The notes under the pieces were generated by a model, which was given only the letters and a program-made list of their open reading frames with translations, did no database searches and was not told where the DNA came from. Positions 1 through 8,359 of a DNA stretch of 64,000 bases are shown one piece after another. A program made the position numbers and the translations under genes. Numbering within the stretch: position 1 is the stretch's first letter; each line of letters starts with the position of its first letter. Source of the stretch: Mycobacterium sp. 852013-51886_SCH5428379 (GTDB taxonomy: Bacteria > Actinomycetota > Actinomycetes > Mycobacteriales > Mycobacteriaceae); contig NZ_LZSU01000036.1 in assembly GCF_001665575.1 (NCBI RefSeq), positions 1-64,000 on the forward strand. Direction: 5' to 3'.

Positions 1-79
1 GCTGCGTCCCTACGCCCGACTGATCGCCTCGACCGGTGACAGCGTCACCACCTACGGCGCCCCCTGGAACATGAACTAG
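1..79 (+). CDS. 3' end of an unidentified CDS
   Basis: An open frame runs from base 2 to a TAG stop and gives only 25 residues, ending in TTYGAPWNMN. The tail is too short for me to assign a family. In M. tuberculosis moaB2 precedes mscL here, but this tail does not clearly match my memory of MoaB2, so I leave it unnamed. It converges on mscL across a strong hairpin. Confidence 0.5.
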   Translation, partial: LRPYARLIASTGDSVTTYGAPWNMN

Positions 80-101
80 TTCCATTGGCGAACACACAGA
101 G

Positions 102-127
102 CAGCCCCCGGAGAAATCCGGGGGCTG
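102..127. terminator. Bidirectional terminator hairpin
   Basis: A perfect 10-bp stem (CAGCCCCCGG / CCGGGGGCTG) closes a 6-nt AGAAAT loop. It lies between the convergent partial CDS and mscL, so it can serve both. A short T-rich run follows on the + side. Confidence 0.75.
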
Positions 128-143
128 TTCTGCTTTCGGTCGT

Positions 144-599
144 CTACGTCCGGTCCGCGCTCGTGGTTTCGGCGGTGTCCGGGCTGGGCCCCGTTCCCGG
201 ACCCTTCGTCTGCGGTTCCTCGCTGTTCGCCTGTGCCAACAGGTTGCGGATCTCGGTGAGCAGCGACAGCTCGGTGTCCTGCGCCTGCTCGACCTGCCCG
301 CGCTCGCGCAGCTTCTTGTAGGGCAGCACGATGAGGAAGTACACGACGGCGGCGACCAGGACGAAGTTGATGATCGCCGAGATCAGGATGTTCAGGTCGA
401 TCGCCTGTCCACCGCCGATACTGATGCGCAGGATGCCGTAATTCGATTCCCCGCCGGCCCCGATGCGGTTGATCAGCGGCTCGATGATGCTCTGGGTGAA
501 CTTGGTGACCAGGCCGGTGAACGCGGTGCCGATGACTACAGCGACCGACAGATCGACGATGTTGCCACGGGCGAGAAAGTCTTTGAAGCCTTTCAACAT
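144..599 (-). CDS. mscL: Large-conductance mechanosensitive channel MscL
   Basis: MscL forms a homopentameric inner-membrane channel that opens under membrane tension and releases solutes during hypo-osmotic shock. The 151-residue product begins [17 protein letters not shown], the family signature, with TM1 at about 15-37, TM2 at about 70-90 and a charged cytoplasmic helix ([11 protein letters not shown]) before a polar tail. I chose the ATG at 599 because AAGGAG lies 7 nt upstream. An ATG two codons earlier would sit directly on the Shine-Dalgarno. It is the last gene of a minus-strand series with the SAF protein, ruc and the FTHF cyclo-ligase. Confidence 0.95.
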   Translation of the reverse strand: MLKGFKDFLARGNIVDLSVAVVIGTAFTGLVTKFTQSIIEPLINRIGAGGESNYGILRISIGGGQAIDLNILISAIINFVLVAAVVYFLIVLPYKKLRERGQVEQAQDTELSLLTEIRNLLAQANSEEPQTKGPGTGPSPDTAETTSADRT

Positions 600-675
600 G
601 TACATACTCCTTCCATTGCGCGGTGTGGCTGATGGGGCGCAACGTTAGTCCCCTGGTCGACGGCCCGACGGCAGC

Positions 676-1332
676 TCAGCGAAACGTCAGCGTGACTGCT
701 CGGGTAAGGGCGGCGCCGGCCACCTCGTTGGCGGCGCGTGCGGGCAACGCGACCAGGACGACCCGGTCGCCGGCAGCCGCCGGACCGGACGCTTCGGGGG
801 AGACCAGGACGACAACGGCCTCGGTGGCGATCACCTGGGGTCGGGCCGCCTCGCCGTCGTCACCGGCGCCGCCCGCGAGCACGTCGACGACGTCCCCGGA
901 CCGGATCAGATCCAGGAGCGCGGTGTCGGACAGGTGCAGCGGAACGAGCCGGGCGTCCGGACCTGCCGTGGCCTCCGCCGCCCGTGGCCCGAGCAGCCGG
1001 ACGTCGGTGAGCACCTCGCCACGGCGGGCGGGCCCGGCCAGGCTCGCGCCGAGAACGTCGGCCGTATCGACGCGCGCCCCCTCGGGCGCCAGTTCGGCCG
1101 GCAGCTGCGCCGTGTCGACGTCGTCCGCGGTCAGCGCCGTGCCGGGGGAGAGGTCGCGGGCCGCTACGACGACCTCGACGCGGTCACCCCGCGGATCGGA
1201 GCGCACGGCTGCCGCAGCGGCGAGGGCGACCAGCGCCGCGGCGACGATGCGGCGCGCCAACACGGTTCTGGTCCAGTCGGGCCGCAATTCGGCCAGTCGA
1301 GCGGCCGCGGACGGCGCCAGAGATTCCCCCAC
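676..1332 (-). CDS. SAF-domain membrane-anchored protein (CpaB-like)
   Basis: A 218-residue protein with a charged N-terminus, one hydrophobic segment at about 28-43, and a following SAF domain (VVVAARDLSPGTALTADDVD, residues about 53-72). SAF domains occur in Flp pilus assembly protein CpaB and in antifreeze/flagellar proteins, where they bind carbohydrate or peptide. No pilus genes lie nearby, so a pilus role is not supported. The order matches Rv0990c, a conserved mycobacterial hypothetical. The start is GTG with only a weak GGGCGG upstream. Confidence 0.7.
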   Translation of the reverse strand: MGESLAPSAAARLAELRPDWTRTVLARRIVAAALVALAAAAAVRSDPRGDRVEVVVAARDLSPGTALTADDVDTAQLPAELAPEGARVDTADVLGASLAGPARRGEVLTDVRLLGPRAAEATAGPDARLVPLHLSDTALLDLIRSGDVVDVLAGGAGDDGEAARPQVIATEAVVVLVSPEASGPAAAGDRVVLVALPARAANEVAGAALTRAVTLTFR

Positions 1333-1405
1333 CCGCCCACGTTAGGCAGACCGAGGGCGCGTTCGCGCGCGGCCGGGGACGCGGCCTGTGGATAACTGCG
1401 CGCCG

Positions 1406-1750
1406 TCAGCTCGAGGCTGCGGCGGGTGCGGTGCTCTTGGTGCTGGAACCGGAAGAGTCGCCAGACGAGCCGGAGGACGAGGCGGACGACGATTTCTCGG
1501 ACGAACTCGACGAATCGGAGCCGCCCGAGCTCTCGGAGCTCTTCGACGTGCCGTTGTTCGAGCTCTTCCCCGATTCGCGGCTGTCGGTGCGGTAGAAGCC
1601 ACTGCCCTTGAACACCACGCCGACCTTGCCGAAGAGCTTGCGCAAGCGGCCGTTGCACTGCGGGCATTCGGTCAGCGCATCATCGCTGAACGCCTGCTGG
1701 GCATCGAAGCGGTTGTCGCATTCGGTGCACGCATAAGAATAGGTAGGCAC
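1406..1750 (-). CDS. ruc: FmdB-type zinc-ribbon chaperone Ruc
   Basis: The 114-residue product starts VPTYSYACTECDNRF and carries two CxxC pairs (CTEC and CPQC), the FmdB zinc ribbon. A long Ser/Gly-rich, probably disordered tail follows, ending TAPAAASS. The M. tuberculosis counterpart Rv0991c has been described as Ruc, a redox-regulated unfolded-protein chaperone whose cysteines release zinc on oxidation, and as part of the HrcA heat-shock regulon. The GTG at 1750 is preferred because GGAGG lies 5-6 nt upstream. The longer reading starts inside the promoter. A CIRCE-like operator sits directly upstream. Confidence 0.85.
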   Translation of the reverse strand: MPTYSYACTECDNRFDAQQAFSDDALTECPQCNGRLRKLFGKVGVVFKGSGFYRTDSRESGKSSNNGTSKSSESSGGSDSSSSSEKSSSASSSGSSGDSSGSSTKSTAPAAASS

Positions 1751-1776
1751 GAGAACCTCCGAGGTCGTCAAACTAA

Positions 1777-1803
1777 TTAGCACTCTACCGAGTCAAGTGC
1801 CAA
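1777..1803 (-). promoter_or_regulatory. CIRCE (HrcA) operator upstream of ruc
   Basis: On the + strand the site reads TTAGCACTC, then 9 nt, then AAGTGCCAA. The CIRCE consensus is TTAGCACTC-N9-GAGTGCTAA. The left arm matches fully and the right arm at 7 of 9. It lies 27 nt before the ruc start, where HrcA repression would be effective. Confidence 0.8.
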
Positions 1804-1822
1804 AACCGCCAAGTCGGGACAG

Positions 1823-2422
1823 TCATTCCCCCAACCGGACCAAGCCACGCCCCGGGGTCAACGCGTGCGTCATGGCGACATCGTGCGGCTCCGCGGGCAG
1901 GTGCTCGACCAGTTCATCATCGCGCACCACCCCGACCAACAGTGCATCCGGTGCCGCGAGCGGCAGTGACCGGTCGTAGTAGCCGGCGCCGCGCCCGAGC
2001 CGTCGCCCCATGCGGTCCACCGCCAGCGCGGGCACCAGAACAGTCGCTGCCTCGGCGATCGCCTCCGCCGCCAGCCACGGAGCGGGTGGTTCGAGCAGTT
2101 CATAGCGGGCCTCGACCAGCGAGCCGGGCACGTATTCGCCCCACTGCAGGGCCGTCGGTACGCCAGAGGCGTCGTGACCGGCGACCGGAAGCAGGACCCG
2201 CGCGCCGATCTCGCGCAGCGTGTCGAGTACCGCCGGGGATCCGGGCTCCGAGCCGACCGGAACGTACGCGCACACCGTATGGCCGGCGGCGACGACGCCC
2301 GGGAGGTGCCCGCACAGCGCCACGGCGTCGCGTTCGCGCTGGGAATGCGACAACTTGCGGCGGGCGGACAGCACCGCAGCCCGCACGTCGGCTTTCCTCG
2401 AGTTACCCACGACGTCCACCAT
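1823..2422 (-). CDS. 5-formyltetrahydrofolate cyclo-ligase
   Basis: This enzyme converts 5-formyl-THF to 5,10-methenyl-THF using ATP in cytoplasmic one-carbon metabolism. The 199-residue product has the family's basic N-terminus (RKADVRAAVLSARRKLS) and the C-terminal glycine-rich motif GRGAGYYDRSL at 143-153 that binds ATP phosphate. The start is ATG at 2422 with GGAG about 8 nt upstream. It diverges from galU across 72 bp and leads the minus-strand series toward ruc. Confidence 0.9.
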   Translation of the reverse strand: MVDVVGNSRKADVRAAVLSARRKLSHSQRERDAVALCGHLPGVVAAGHTVCAYVPVGSEPGSPAVLDTLREIGARVLLPVAGHDASGVPTALQWGEYVPGSLVEARYELLEPPAPWLAAEAIAEAATVLVPALAVDRMGRRLGRGAGYYDRSLPLAAPDALLVGVVRDDELVEHLPAEPHDVAMTHALTPGRGLVRLGE

Positions 2423-2480
2423 GTCACCCGCTCCTTCGCCGGTCTTGGCTCTATCGGAGGTTGAACCAGCGCGAACCGGT

Positions 2481-2486
2481 TAATCT
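2481..2486 (+). promoter_or_regulatory. -10 box of a probable leaderless galU promoter
   Basis: TAATCT lies 8 nt before the galU ATG, which places the transcription start at or next to the start codon. No Shine-Dalgarno is visible. No convincing -35 was identified at standard spacing. Confidence 0.5.
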
Positions 2487-2494
2487 CTGAGGCG

Positions 2495-3406
2495 ATGACA
2501 CCGCCCGAAGTTCCCATCCCGCGCACCGCGATCGTTCCCGCCGCAGGGCTGGGCACGCGATTCCTGCCCGCCACGAAGACGGTGCCGAAAGAGTTGCTGC
2601 CGGTCGTCGACACACCAGGTATCGAGCTCGTCGCCGCCGAGGCGGCCGAGGCCGGTGCCGAACGGTTGATCATCATCACCTCCGAGGGCAAGGACGGTGT
2701 GGTCGCACACTTCGTCGAAGACCTCCTCCTCGAGGGCACGCTGGAGGCCCGCGGCAAGCAGACAATGCTGGAGAAGGTGCGTCGAGCGCCGGCCCTGATC
2801 AAGGTGGAGTCGGTCGTGCAGAGCGAACCGCTCGGCCTCGGCCACGCCGTCAGCTGTGTGGAACCGGCGCTGTCCGACGACGAGGACGCCGTCGCGGTGC
2901 TGCTGCCCGACGATCTGGTGCTGCCCACCGGTGTGCTCGAGACGATGTCGAAGGTGCGGGCCAAGCGCGGGGGTTCGGTGCTGTGCGCGATCGAGGTCGC
3001 TCCCGAGAAGATCAGCGCCTACGGCGTGTTCGACGTGGAGACCGTGCCCGACGCGGCCAATCCGAACGTCCTGCGGGTGCGCGGGATGGTGGAGAAGCCG
3101 AAGGCCGAGGACGCGCCGTCACCGTACGCGGCCGCCGGTCGGTACGTGCTGGACCGGGCGATCTTCGACGCGCTGCGCCGGGTGCAGCGGGGCGCGGGCA
3201 ACGAGATCCAGCTGACCGACGCGATCGCCCTGCTGATCGACGAGGGGCATCCGGTCCACGTCGTCGTCCACCGGGGCACCCGACACGACCTGGGAAATCC
3301 GGGCGGCTACCTCAAGGCTGCGGTTGACTTTGCGTTGGAACGCGACGACTACGGGCCCGAACTGCGGGAGTGGTTGGTCGAGCGATTGGGCCTGACAGAG
3401 GAATAG
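2495..3406 (+). CDS. galU: UTP-glucose-1-phosphate uridylyltransferase GalU
   Basis: GalU makes UDP-glucose from UTP and glucose-1-phosphate for trehalose, glycogen and cell-wall glycan synthesis. The 303-residue protein has the nucleotide-binding motif PAAGLGTRFLPATKTVPKEL at 15-34, the EKP sugar-binding segment (MVEKPKAEDAPS), and the late GAGNEIQLTDAI motif, all typical of bacterial GalU. It starts the + strand run galU-glp-GNAT-glpR, the same order as in other mycobacteria. Confidence 0.96.
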   Translation: MTPPEVPIPRTAIVPAAGLGTRFLPATKTVPKELLPVVDTPGIELVAAEAAEAGAERLIIITSEGKDGVVAHFVEDLLLEGTLEARGKQTMLEKVRRAPALIKVESVVQSEPLGLGHAVSCVEPALSDDEDAVAVLLPDDLVLPTGVLETMSKVRAKRGGSVLCAIEVAPEKISAYGVFDVETVPDAANPNVLRVRGMVEKPKAEDAPSPYAAAGRYVLDRAIFDALRRVQRGAGNEIQLTDAIALLIDEGHPVHVVVHRGTRHDLGNPGGYLKAAVDFALERDDYGPELREWLVERLGLTEE

Positions 3407-3424
3407 TGCTGCGCGACAGGCCCA
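3387..3424 (+). other. Inverted repeat spanning the galU stop codon
   Basis: TGGGCCTG and CAGGCCCA form a perfect 8-bp inverted repeat separated by 22 nt, with the galU TAG in the loop and the next start 20 nt downstream. It could act as a weak attenuator or RNA-stability hairpin, but there is no T-tract. Confidence 0.3.
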
Positions 3425-3443
3425 GAAGACAGAGAGGCGTGTT

Positions 3444-4700
3444 GTGCGGTCGGTTGAGGAGCAGCAGGCCCGGGTAGCCGCCGCCGCGGTGGCACCGCGG
3501 CCGGTGCGCGTCGCCATCGCCGAGGCGCAGGGATTGATGTGCGCCGAGGAAGTGGTCACGGAACGGCCCATGCCCGGTTTCGACCAGGCGGCCATCGACG
3601 GCTATGCGGTCCGCAGTGTCGACGTGCTGGGGGTCGGCAGCCGCGACGGCGAGGACCAGGACGGTCGGGACATCAGTCTGCCGGTCATGGCGACCATCGA
3701 GGCGGGCGCGCGGACCCCGAGCCGGTTGCAGCCCCGCCAGGCGGCGCGCGTGCACACCGGTGCCCCGATGCCCACGCTGGCCGACGCTGTGCTGCCGCTG
3801 CGGTGGACCGACGGCGGCGCGGGCCGGGTCCGGGTGCTGCGCGGCGTCCGCTCCGGCGCATACGTGCGGCGCACCGGTGACGACGTCCAGCCCGGTGACG
3901 TCGCTGTGCGGGCCGGCACGATCATCGGTCCCGCGCAGGTGGGACTACTGGCGGCGGTCGGCCGCGAACGGGTGCTCGTCCATCCGCGGCCGCGGCTGTC
4001 GGTGCTGTCGGTCGGCGGGGAGCTGGTCGACATCTCACGGACGCCCGGCAACGGCCAGGTCTACGACGTCAACTCCTATGCGCTGGCCGCCGCCGCCCGC
4101 GACGCCGGTGCCGAGGTGAACCGGGTGGGCATCGTCGACGCCGATCCCGAGAAGCTCCGCGAGGTGGTCGAGGGGCAGCTGAACCGCGCCGAGATCGTCG
4201 TGATCGCCGGCGCCGTGGGCGGTGTCGCGGCCGAATCGGTGCGCAAGGTCCTGGCCGGGCTGGGGGAGATGGAGGTGGCGCGGATCGCCATGCACCCCGG
4301 GTCGGTCCAGGGTTTCGGTCAGCTCGGCCGCGACGGCGTCCCCGTCTTCCTGCTGCCGGCCAACCCGGTGAGCGCACTGGTGGTGTTCGAGGTGATGGTC
4401 CGGCCGTTGATCCGGCTCTCGCTCGGCAAGCGTGCCCCGATGCGCCGGATGGTGCCCGCCCGGGCGTTGTCGCCCATCACGTCGGTGGTGGGCCGCAAGG
4501 GTTATCTGCGCGGTCAGCTCATGCGCGATCAGGACACCGGGGAGTACCTCGTGCAGGCGCTGGGCGGCGCCCCGGGTGGGTCGTCTCACCTGCTGGCCAC
4601 CCTCGCCGAGGCCAACTGTCTGGTGATCGTGCCGAGCGAGGTCGAGGAGGTCCGCACCGGCGAAACCGTCGACGTCGCATTCCTCGCGCAGCGCGGCTGA
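3444..4700 (+). CDS. glp: Gephyrin-like division protein Glp (MoeA paralogue)
   Basis: A 418-residue MoeA-fold protein that keeps DGYA (52-55) and TGAPMP (105-110). It departs from catalytic MoeA at key sites. The usual STGDEL is SVGGELV (189-195), SGGxSxGxxD is AGAVGG (255-260), PGKPxxFG is PGSVQGFG (285-292), and GLPGNPVS is LLPANPVS (303-310). In corynebacteria the protein at this locus, Glp, binds FtsZ and the membrane receptor GlpR and works in cell division and polar growth instead of molybdenum insertion. The glpR gene lies one gene downstream. Databases often name this gene moeA1. The start is GTG. Calling it Glp is inference from residues plus context. Confidence 0.82.
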   Translation: MRSVEEQQARVAAAAVAPRPVRVAIAEAQGLMCAEEVVTERPMPGFDQAAIDGYAVRSVDVLGVGSRDGEDQDGRDISLPVMATIEAGARTPSRLQPRQAARVHTGAPMPTLADAVLPLRWTDGGAGRVRVLRGVRSGAYVRRTGDDVQPGDVAVRAGTIIGPAQVGLLAAVGRERVLVHPRPRLSVLSVGGELVDISRTPGNGQVYDVNSYALAAAARDAGAEVNRVGIVDADPEKLREVVEGQLNRAEIVVIAGAVGGVAAESVRKVLAGLGEMEVARIAMHPGSVQGFGQLGRDGVPVFLLPANPVSALVVFEVMVRPLIRLSLGKRAPMRRMVPARALSPITSVVGRKGYLRGQLMRDQDTGEYLVQALGGAPGGSSHLLATLAEANCLVIVPSEVEEVRTGETVDVAFLAQRG

Positions 4701-4716
4701 TTCTCGAACCGAGGTG

Positions 4717-5367
4717 ATGGTGCTGCGATCCAATCCTGCCCACCCCGGATGGCCTACCCCGGCCGGACCGGTGCGCGTCGCAGGCGGCGTGGTCCGGTTG
4801 CGCCCGGTGCGGCTGCGGGACGCCGCCGCGTGGAGCCGGATCCGGCTGGCCGACCGCGCCCACCTCGAGCCGTGGGAACCGGTCACAGGCCTGGATTGGC
4901 AACTGCGGCACGCGATGTCGTCATGGCCGGCGGTGTGTTCGGGTCTGCGGTCGGAGGCCCGCAAAGGGCGGATGCTGCCCTACGTGATCGAACTCGACGG
5001 CGAGTTCGCCGGCCAGCTCACGATCGGGAACGTCACGCACGGCGCGCTGCGGTCGGCGTGGATCGGCTACTGGGTGGCCAGCGATCTGATCGGTGGGGGC
5101 GTCGCGACCGCGGCGCTCGCCCTCGGCGTCGACCACTGCTTCGGCGCAGTGAGCCTGCACCGCGTCGAGGCCACCGTACGACCCGAGAACGCCGCCAGTC
5201 GTCGGGTTCTGGAGAAGGTCGGTTTCCGTGAAGAGGGTCTGCTCAAGCGCTACCTCGAGGTGGACGGTGCGTGGCGCGATCACCTGCTGGTGGCCGTGAC
5301 TGTCGAGGAGATGGGGACGTCCGCGGTCGCGGCGCTGGTGCGCGCGGGTCGCGCGGCATGGGTCTAG
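4717..5367 (+). CDS. GNAT-family N-acetyltransferase (RimJ/RimL-like)
   Basis: A 216-residue GNAT protein of the RimJ/RimL/SpeG type. It has the early VRLRPVRLRDAAAW strand, the acetyl-CoA loop region around WVASDLIGGGVATAALAL, and the typical closing motif RPENAASRRVLEKVGFREEG. Such enzymes acetylate ribosomal protein N-termini or small amines, and the substrate is not readable here. It lies 16 nt after glp and precedes glpR. Starts at 4714 (GTG), 4717 (ATG) and 4720 (GTG) are all possible around a GAGG. Confidence 0.85.
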   Translation: MVLRSNPAHPGWPTPAGPVRVAGGVVRLRPVRLRDAAAWSRIRLADRAHLEPWEPVTGLDWQLRHAMSSWPAVCSGLRSEARKGRMLPYVIELDGEFAGQLTIGNVTHGALRSAWIGYWVASDLIGGGVATAALALGVDHCFGAVSLHRVEATVRPENAASRRVLEKVGFREEGLLKRYLEVDGAWRDHLLVAVTVEEMGTSAVAALVRAGRAAWV

Positions 5368-5524
5368 CCGGCCCGGAACCGCGACGCCGGAATGTGACAC
5401 GTGTGACGGATGTTACTGGCGGTGCTTGTATGCAGTTAATTACAGGTGTGTAATTGTCCCCGGCGCGTCGTCCCCAGATGCGCTGGTCACCGGACCTAGC
5501 CTGAAGGGGAAAGGAGCAGGCTCC

Positions 5525-6577
5525 ATGCCAAGCATCCCCCAATCTCTCCTCTGGATCTCGCTCGTAGTGCTGTGGCTCTTCGTGCTGGTCCCGATGCTGA
5601 TCAGCAAGCGGGACGCCGTTCGCCGCACGAGCGACGTCGCGCTGTCGACCCGAGTGCTGAACTCCGGCTCGGGCGCGCGCCTGCTCCGTCGCACGCGGCC
5701 GGCCGCCGGCCACCATTCGGACCCCGATTGGCAGCCCTCCGTCGACGAGCACGAGGACGAAGGCGAGCCGGAGTTCGAGTCTGAGACCGAGCGCGAGGCC
5801 GCCCCTCGGCGCACCGTGGTGCTCGCGGCGGCCGCGCCGGAGCACGCCGAGCCCGACTATCTTGACGTCGATGTCGTCGAGGAGGACTCCGGCGCCCTGC
5901 CGATCGGTATCTCCGCCGCCGCTGAGCCCCCCGTGGAGCCGGTCGCCGCGGCACCGGAACCCGAGGACCTCGAAGCCGTCGAGGACGTCGAGGACGTCGA
6001 GGACGTCGAGGACGAACCCGTCGACGCGGACGAACCCGTCGCCGAATCCGACGGCACCGAAGACGAGTACGAGTACGTGCCGGATTCGTCGGGTCTCGAA
6101 TCCTCCACCGACGACAGCGATTCCAGCATCGCCGACTCGGTCAGTGCGGCCCGCCGGCGTCGGAACGAGTCGAAGACGGCTGCCGCGGTGAGCGCCCGCA
6201 AATACCAGTTCCGCAAGCGGATGGTGACCTCCATGGCGGTCGCCCTTCTGGTCACCGGCGTGGCCGCCTACCTGGTCGCTCCGTGGGCGTGGTGGCTGTG
6301 CGCGACGGTCGGTGTGGTCACTGCCCTCTACCTCGGCTATCTGCGCCGCCAGACGCGCATCGAGGAGCAGGTGCGGCGTCGTCGTGCCCAGCGGGTGCGG
6401 CGGTCACGGCTGGGCGTGGAAAACACCGCGGACTCCGACCTCGACGTCGTCCCGGCCCGACTGCGTCGCCCGGGCGCCGCGGTGCTCGAGATCGACGACG
6501 AGGATCCGGCGTTCGAGCACCTCGACGAGGTCGCGTTCGCCCGCCGTTACGACCTGCCCAGAGCCGCCGGGCAGTAG
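5525..6577 (+). CDS. glpR: Divisome membrane protein GlpR/SepX
   Basis: The 350-residue product has an N-terminal hydrophobic segment (about 6-26), a long acidic low-complexity cytoplasmic stretch, two adjacent hydrophobic segments at about 236-252 and 255-274, and a very basic segment (RRRRAQRVRRSRLG) followed by an acidic tail. This matches the actinobacterial divisome protein GlpR (SepX in Streptomyces), the membrane partner of Glp, and glp lies just upstream. The ATG at 5525 is chosen because AAGGAG lies 8 nt before it, and longer readings lack this. The acidic region includes a 9-bp DNA tandem repeat. Confidence 0.8.
   Translation: MPSIPQSLLWISLVVLWLFVLVPMLISKRDAVRRTSDVALSTRVLNSGSGARLLRRTRPAAGHHSDPDWQPSVDEHEDEGEPEFESETEREAAPRRTVVLAAAAPEHAEPDYLDVDVVEEDSGALPIGISAAAEPPVEPVAAAPEPEDLEAVEDVEDVEDVEDEPVDADEPVAESDGTEDEYEYVPDSSGLESSTDDSDSSIADSVSAARRRRNESKTAAAVSARKYQFRKRMVTSMAVALLVTGVAAYLVAPWAWWLCATVGVVTALYLGYLRRQTRIEEQVRRRRAQRVRRSRLGVENTADSDLDVVPARLRRPGAAVLEIDDEDPAFEHLDEVAFARRYDLPRAAGQ
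5981..6016 (+). repeat. 9-bp tandem repeat inside glpR
   Basis: GAGGACGTC is present in three perfect consecutive copies plus a partial fourth and encodes an EDV run in the acidic linker. The unit is a multiple of three, so length changes would keep the frame. Confidence 0.8.
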
Positions 6578-6626
6578 CCGGTTTCGACCGGTGCGATGAG
6601 GCTGGTAGCCTTTCGTACCGGTATCA

Positions 6627-6699
6627 GGGGCTATAGCGCAGTTGGTAGCGCGTCTCGTTCGCATCGAGAAGGTCAGGGGTTCGATTCCCCTTAGCTCCA
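6627..6699 (+). tRNA. tRNA-Ala (anticodon CGC)
   Basis: The cloverleaf is complete. The acceptor stem is GGGGCTA/TAGCTCC with discriminator A, the D arm contains GCGCAGTTGGTAGCGC, the anticodon stem TCTCG/CGAGA closes loop TTCGCAT, and the T arm is AGGGG-TTCGATT-CCCCT. Loop positions 34-36 read CGC, decoding GCG alanine codons, which are common in this genome. CCA is not encoded. Confidence 0.95.
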
Positions 6700-6733
6700 C
6701 TCTGATTCAGCAGGTCGTAGGCCTCAACCCGCG

Positions 6734-8221
6734 TCACTCGGCGCGTTTGAGCACTGCCAGCACCGTCATCAACAGGATCTTGATGTCCAGGGCCAGCGAC
6801 CAGTTCTCGATGTAGTAGTTGTCCCACTCCGCGCGGTCGGCGATCGAGGTCTGGCCGCGCAGACCGTTGACCTGAGCCCAGCCGGTGACACCGGCCTTGA
6901 CGCGATGGCGCTCGCCGTAGCGGCGGATCTGGATCTCGAACAGCTCGACGAACTCCGGCCGCTCCGGCCGCGGCCCGACCAGGCTCATATCGCCCTTCAC
7001 GACGTTGATGAACTGTGGCAGCTCGTCCATCGACGTCGCACGCATGATCTTGCCGATCTTCGTTCGGCGGTCGACACCCTCCACGCCGCCGGGCGCGGAT
7101 CCGGAGCCCAACTGGAACGCCGCGTCCGAGGCGCGCGGCTCCCGCATCGTGCGGAATTTCAGGCAGTCGAACACCTGCCCGTCCCGGCCCACCCGCTCCT
7201 GCTTGAAGAAGATCGGCCCCGGCGAGCTCAGCCGGACCAGCAGCATCAGCGTCAGGAACAGCGGTGAGATCACGACCAGGCCGATGGTGGCCAGCATCCG
7301 GTCCAGGATGTGCTTGACGGCGAACTGCCATCCGCGCGGGTTGGCGGTGGGCAGCGCCAGCAGCGGCAGCCCACCGATGTGTTCGACCCGCACCTTCTCG
7401 CCGACGGCGTCGAACATCCGCGGCACCACCCAGACCCGCAGACCGTGCTGATGCGCGACGCGGATGACGCGGGTGAGCAGCTGATCCTGCGTACGGGAGA
7501 AGGCGATGATCAGTGCCTCGGCACCGGTGGCCGCGATCGCGGACTCGACGTCTTCGGGCGTGCCGACCAGGGGGAGGGCCTTGACGTCGTCGCCACCGGT
7601 CCACGGCTCCTCCAACGACACCAATCCGACCGGCGCCAGCCCGTACTGGGGGGACGTCCTGAGCCGCTCCGCGACCTGATGCGCGACGCGGCCGTTGCCG
7701 ACGATCAGGGTGGGTGAGACGAGTTCGCTGTTGGCGGTGACGCGCAGCCGGCGCTGGATGTAGGCGTGGATCAGCCGGCCGACCGGCATGAGCAGCGCGG
7801 CGCAGATCCAGATCTTCGACATCAGCGCGCCGGGCTTACCGGTCACGTCGTTGAAGACCAGCACCGCGAGGACGGTCATCGACGCGAGCGCCACGGTCGT
7901 CTCCACCGGACCGATCTCGTCCATGACGCTGCGGTCGAGCGTGCGGCGGTAGGCGGAGCGCAGCGCGAGCATGGCGAGGGCCAGCGGGACGAACAGCGCC
8001 ACCATCCAGAACGGGGCGAGCACCTCTTGCGTCCTGTGCGCCCACCACAAGCCGAGTGCCAGGCCGAGCGACGCGCTGATCGCGTCGACCGCCACGGTGA
8101 TGATTGTGTTGAGCGGGTTGGTGCGCACGAGCGCGGCGAACGATTTCGGCTTCCGGGGGGCCTGCGGGTCCCTGGGACGTGGAGGCTTCACCTCGGCCGA
8201 GATTGCCTCTGTCGACGCCAT
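6734..8221 (-). CDS. Polyprenyl sugar-phosphate transferase (exopolysaccharide initiator)
   Basis: This is a polyisoprenyl-phosphate hexose-1-phosphate transferase that loads the first sugar onto a lipid carrier at the cytoplasmic membrane. The 495-residue protein has four or five N-terminal hydrophobic segments, a middle nucleotide-fold-like domain (PTLIVGNGRVAHQVAERL), and the C-terminal bacterial sugar transferase domain. Its motifs include DRMLATIGLV, PGPIFFKQERVGRDG, FRTM, TSMDELPQ, SLVGPRPERPEF, and GVTGWAQVNGLRG. I start at MASTEAISAEV (8221) because the longer reading begins in probable leader. A GAF protein lies upstream, but no glycosyltransferase cluster is visible, so the polymer is unknown. 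Confidence 0.88.
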   Translation of the reverse strand: MASTEAISAEVKPPRPRDPQAPRKPKSFAALVRTNPLNTIITVAVDAISASLGLALGLWWAHRTQEVLAPFWMVALFVPLALAMLALRSAYRRTLDRSVMDEIGPVETTVALASMTVLAVLVFNDVTGKPGALMSKIWICAALLMPVGRLIHAYIQRRLRVTANSELVSPTLIVGNGRVAHQVAERLRTSPQYGLAPVGLVSLEEPWTGGDDVKALPLVGTPEDVESAIAATGAEALIIAFSRTQDQLLTRVIRVAHQHGLRVWVVPRMFDAVGEKVRVEHIGGLPLLALPTANPRGWQFAVKHILDRMLATIGLVVISPLFLTLMLLVRLSSPGPIFFKQERVGRDGQVFDCLKFRTMREPRASDAAFQLGSGSAPGGVEGVDRRTKIGKIMRATSMDELPQFINVVKGDMSLVGPRPERPEFVELFEIQIRRYGERHRVKAGVTGWAQVNGLRGQTSIADRAEWDNYYIENWSLALDIKILLMTVLAVLKRAE

Positions 8222-8359
8222 CGACCGCTCAACCTTTCCCTCGCCTCGCTCGGACAATACGTGTCCGTGGTCGCCCCCACCGCTGGAACGACGGACCTGG
8301 TCGACCGGATGAGCAAAGAATTTCAAGATCATTTCGCATTCTGGCCGGGTGCGGGTCGT

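Noticed and set aside
600..605. mscL start at ATG 605
   Set aside because: It sits directly against the AAGGAG site; the ATG at 599 has proper spacing and matches the known N-terminus.
6600..6740. tRNA-Ala as an integration site for a mobile element
   Set aside because: No copy of the tRNA 3' end, integrase or phage gene was seen near 6.7-9.1 kb.
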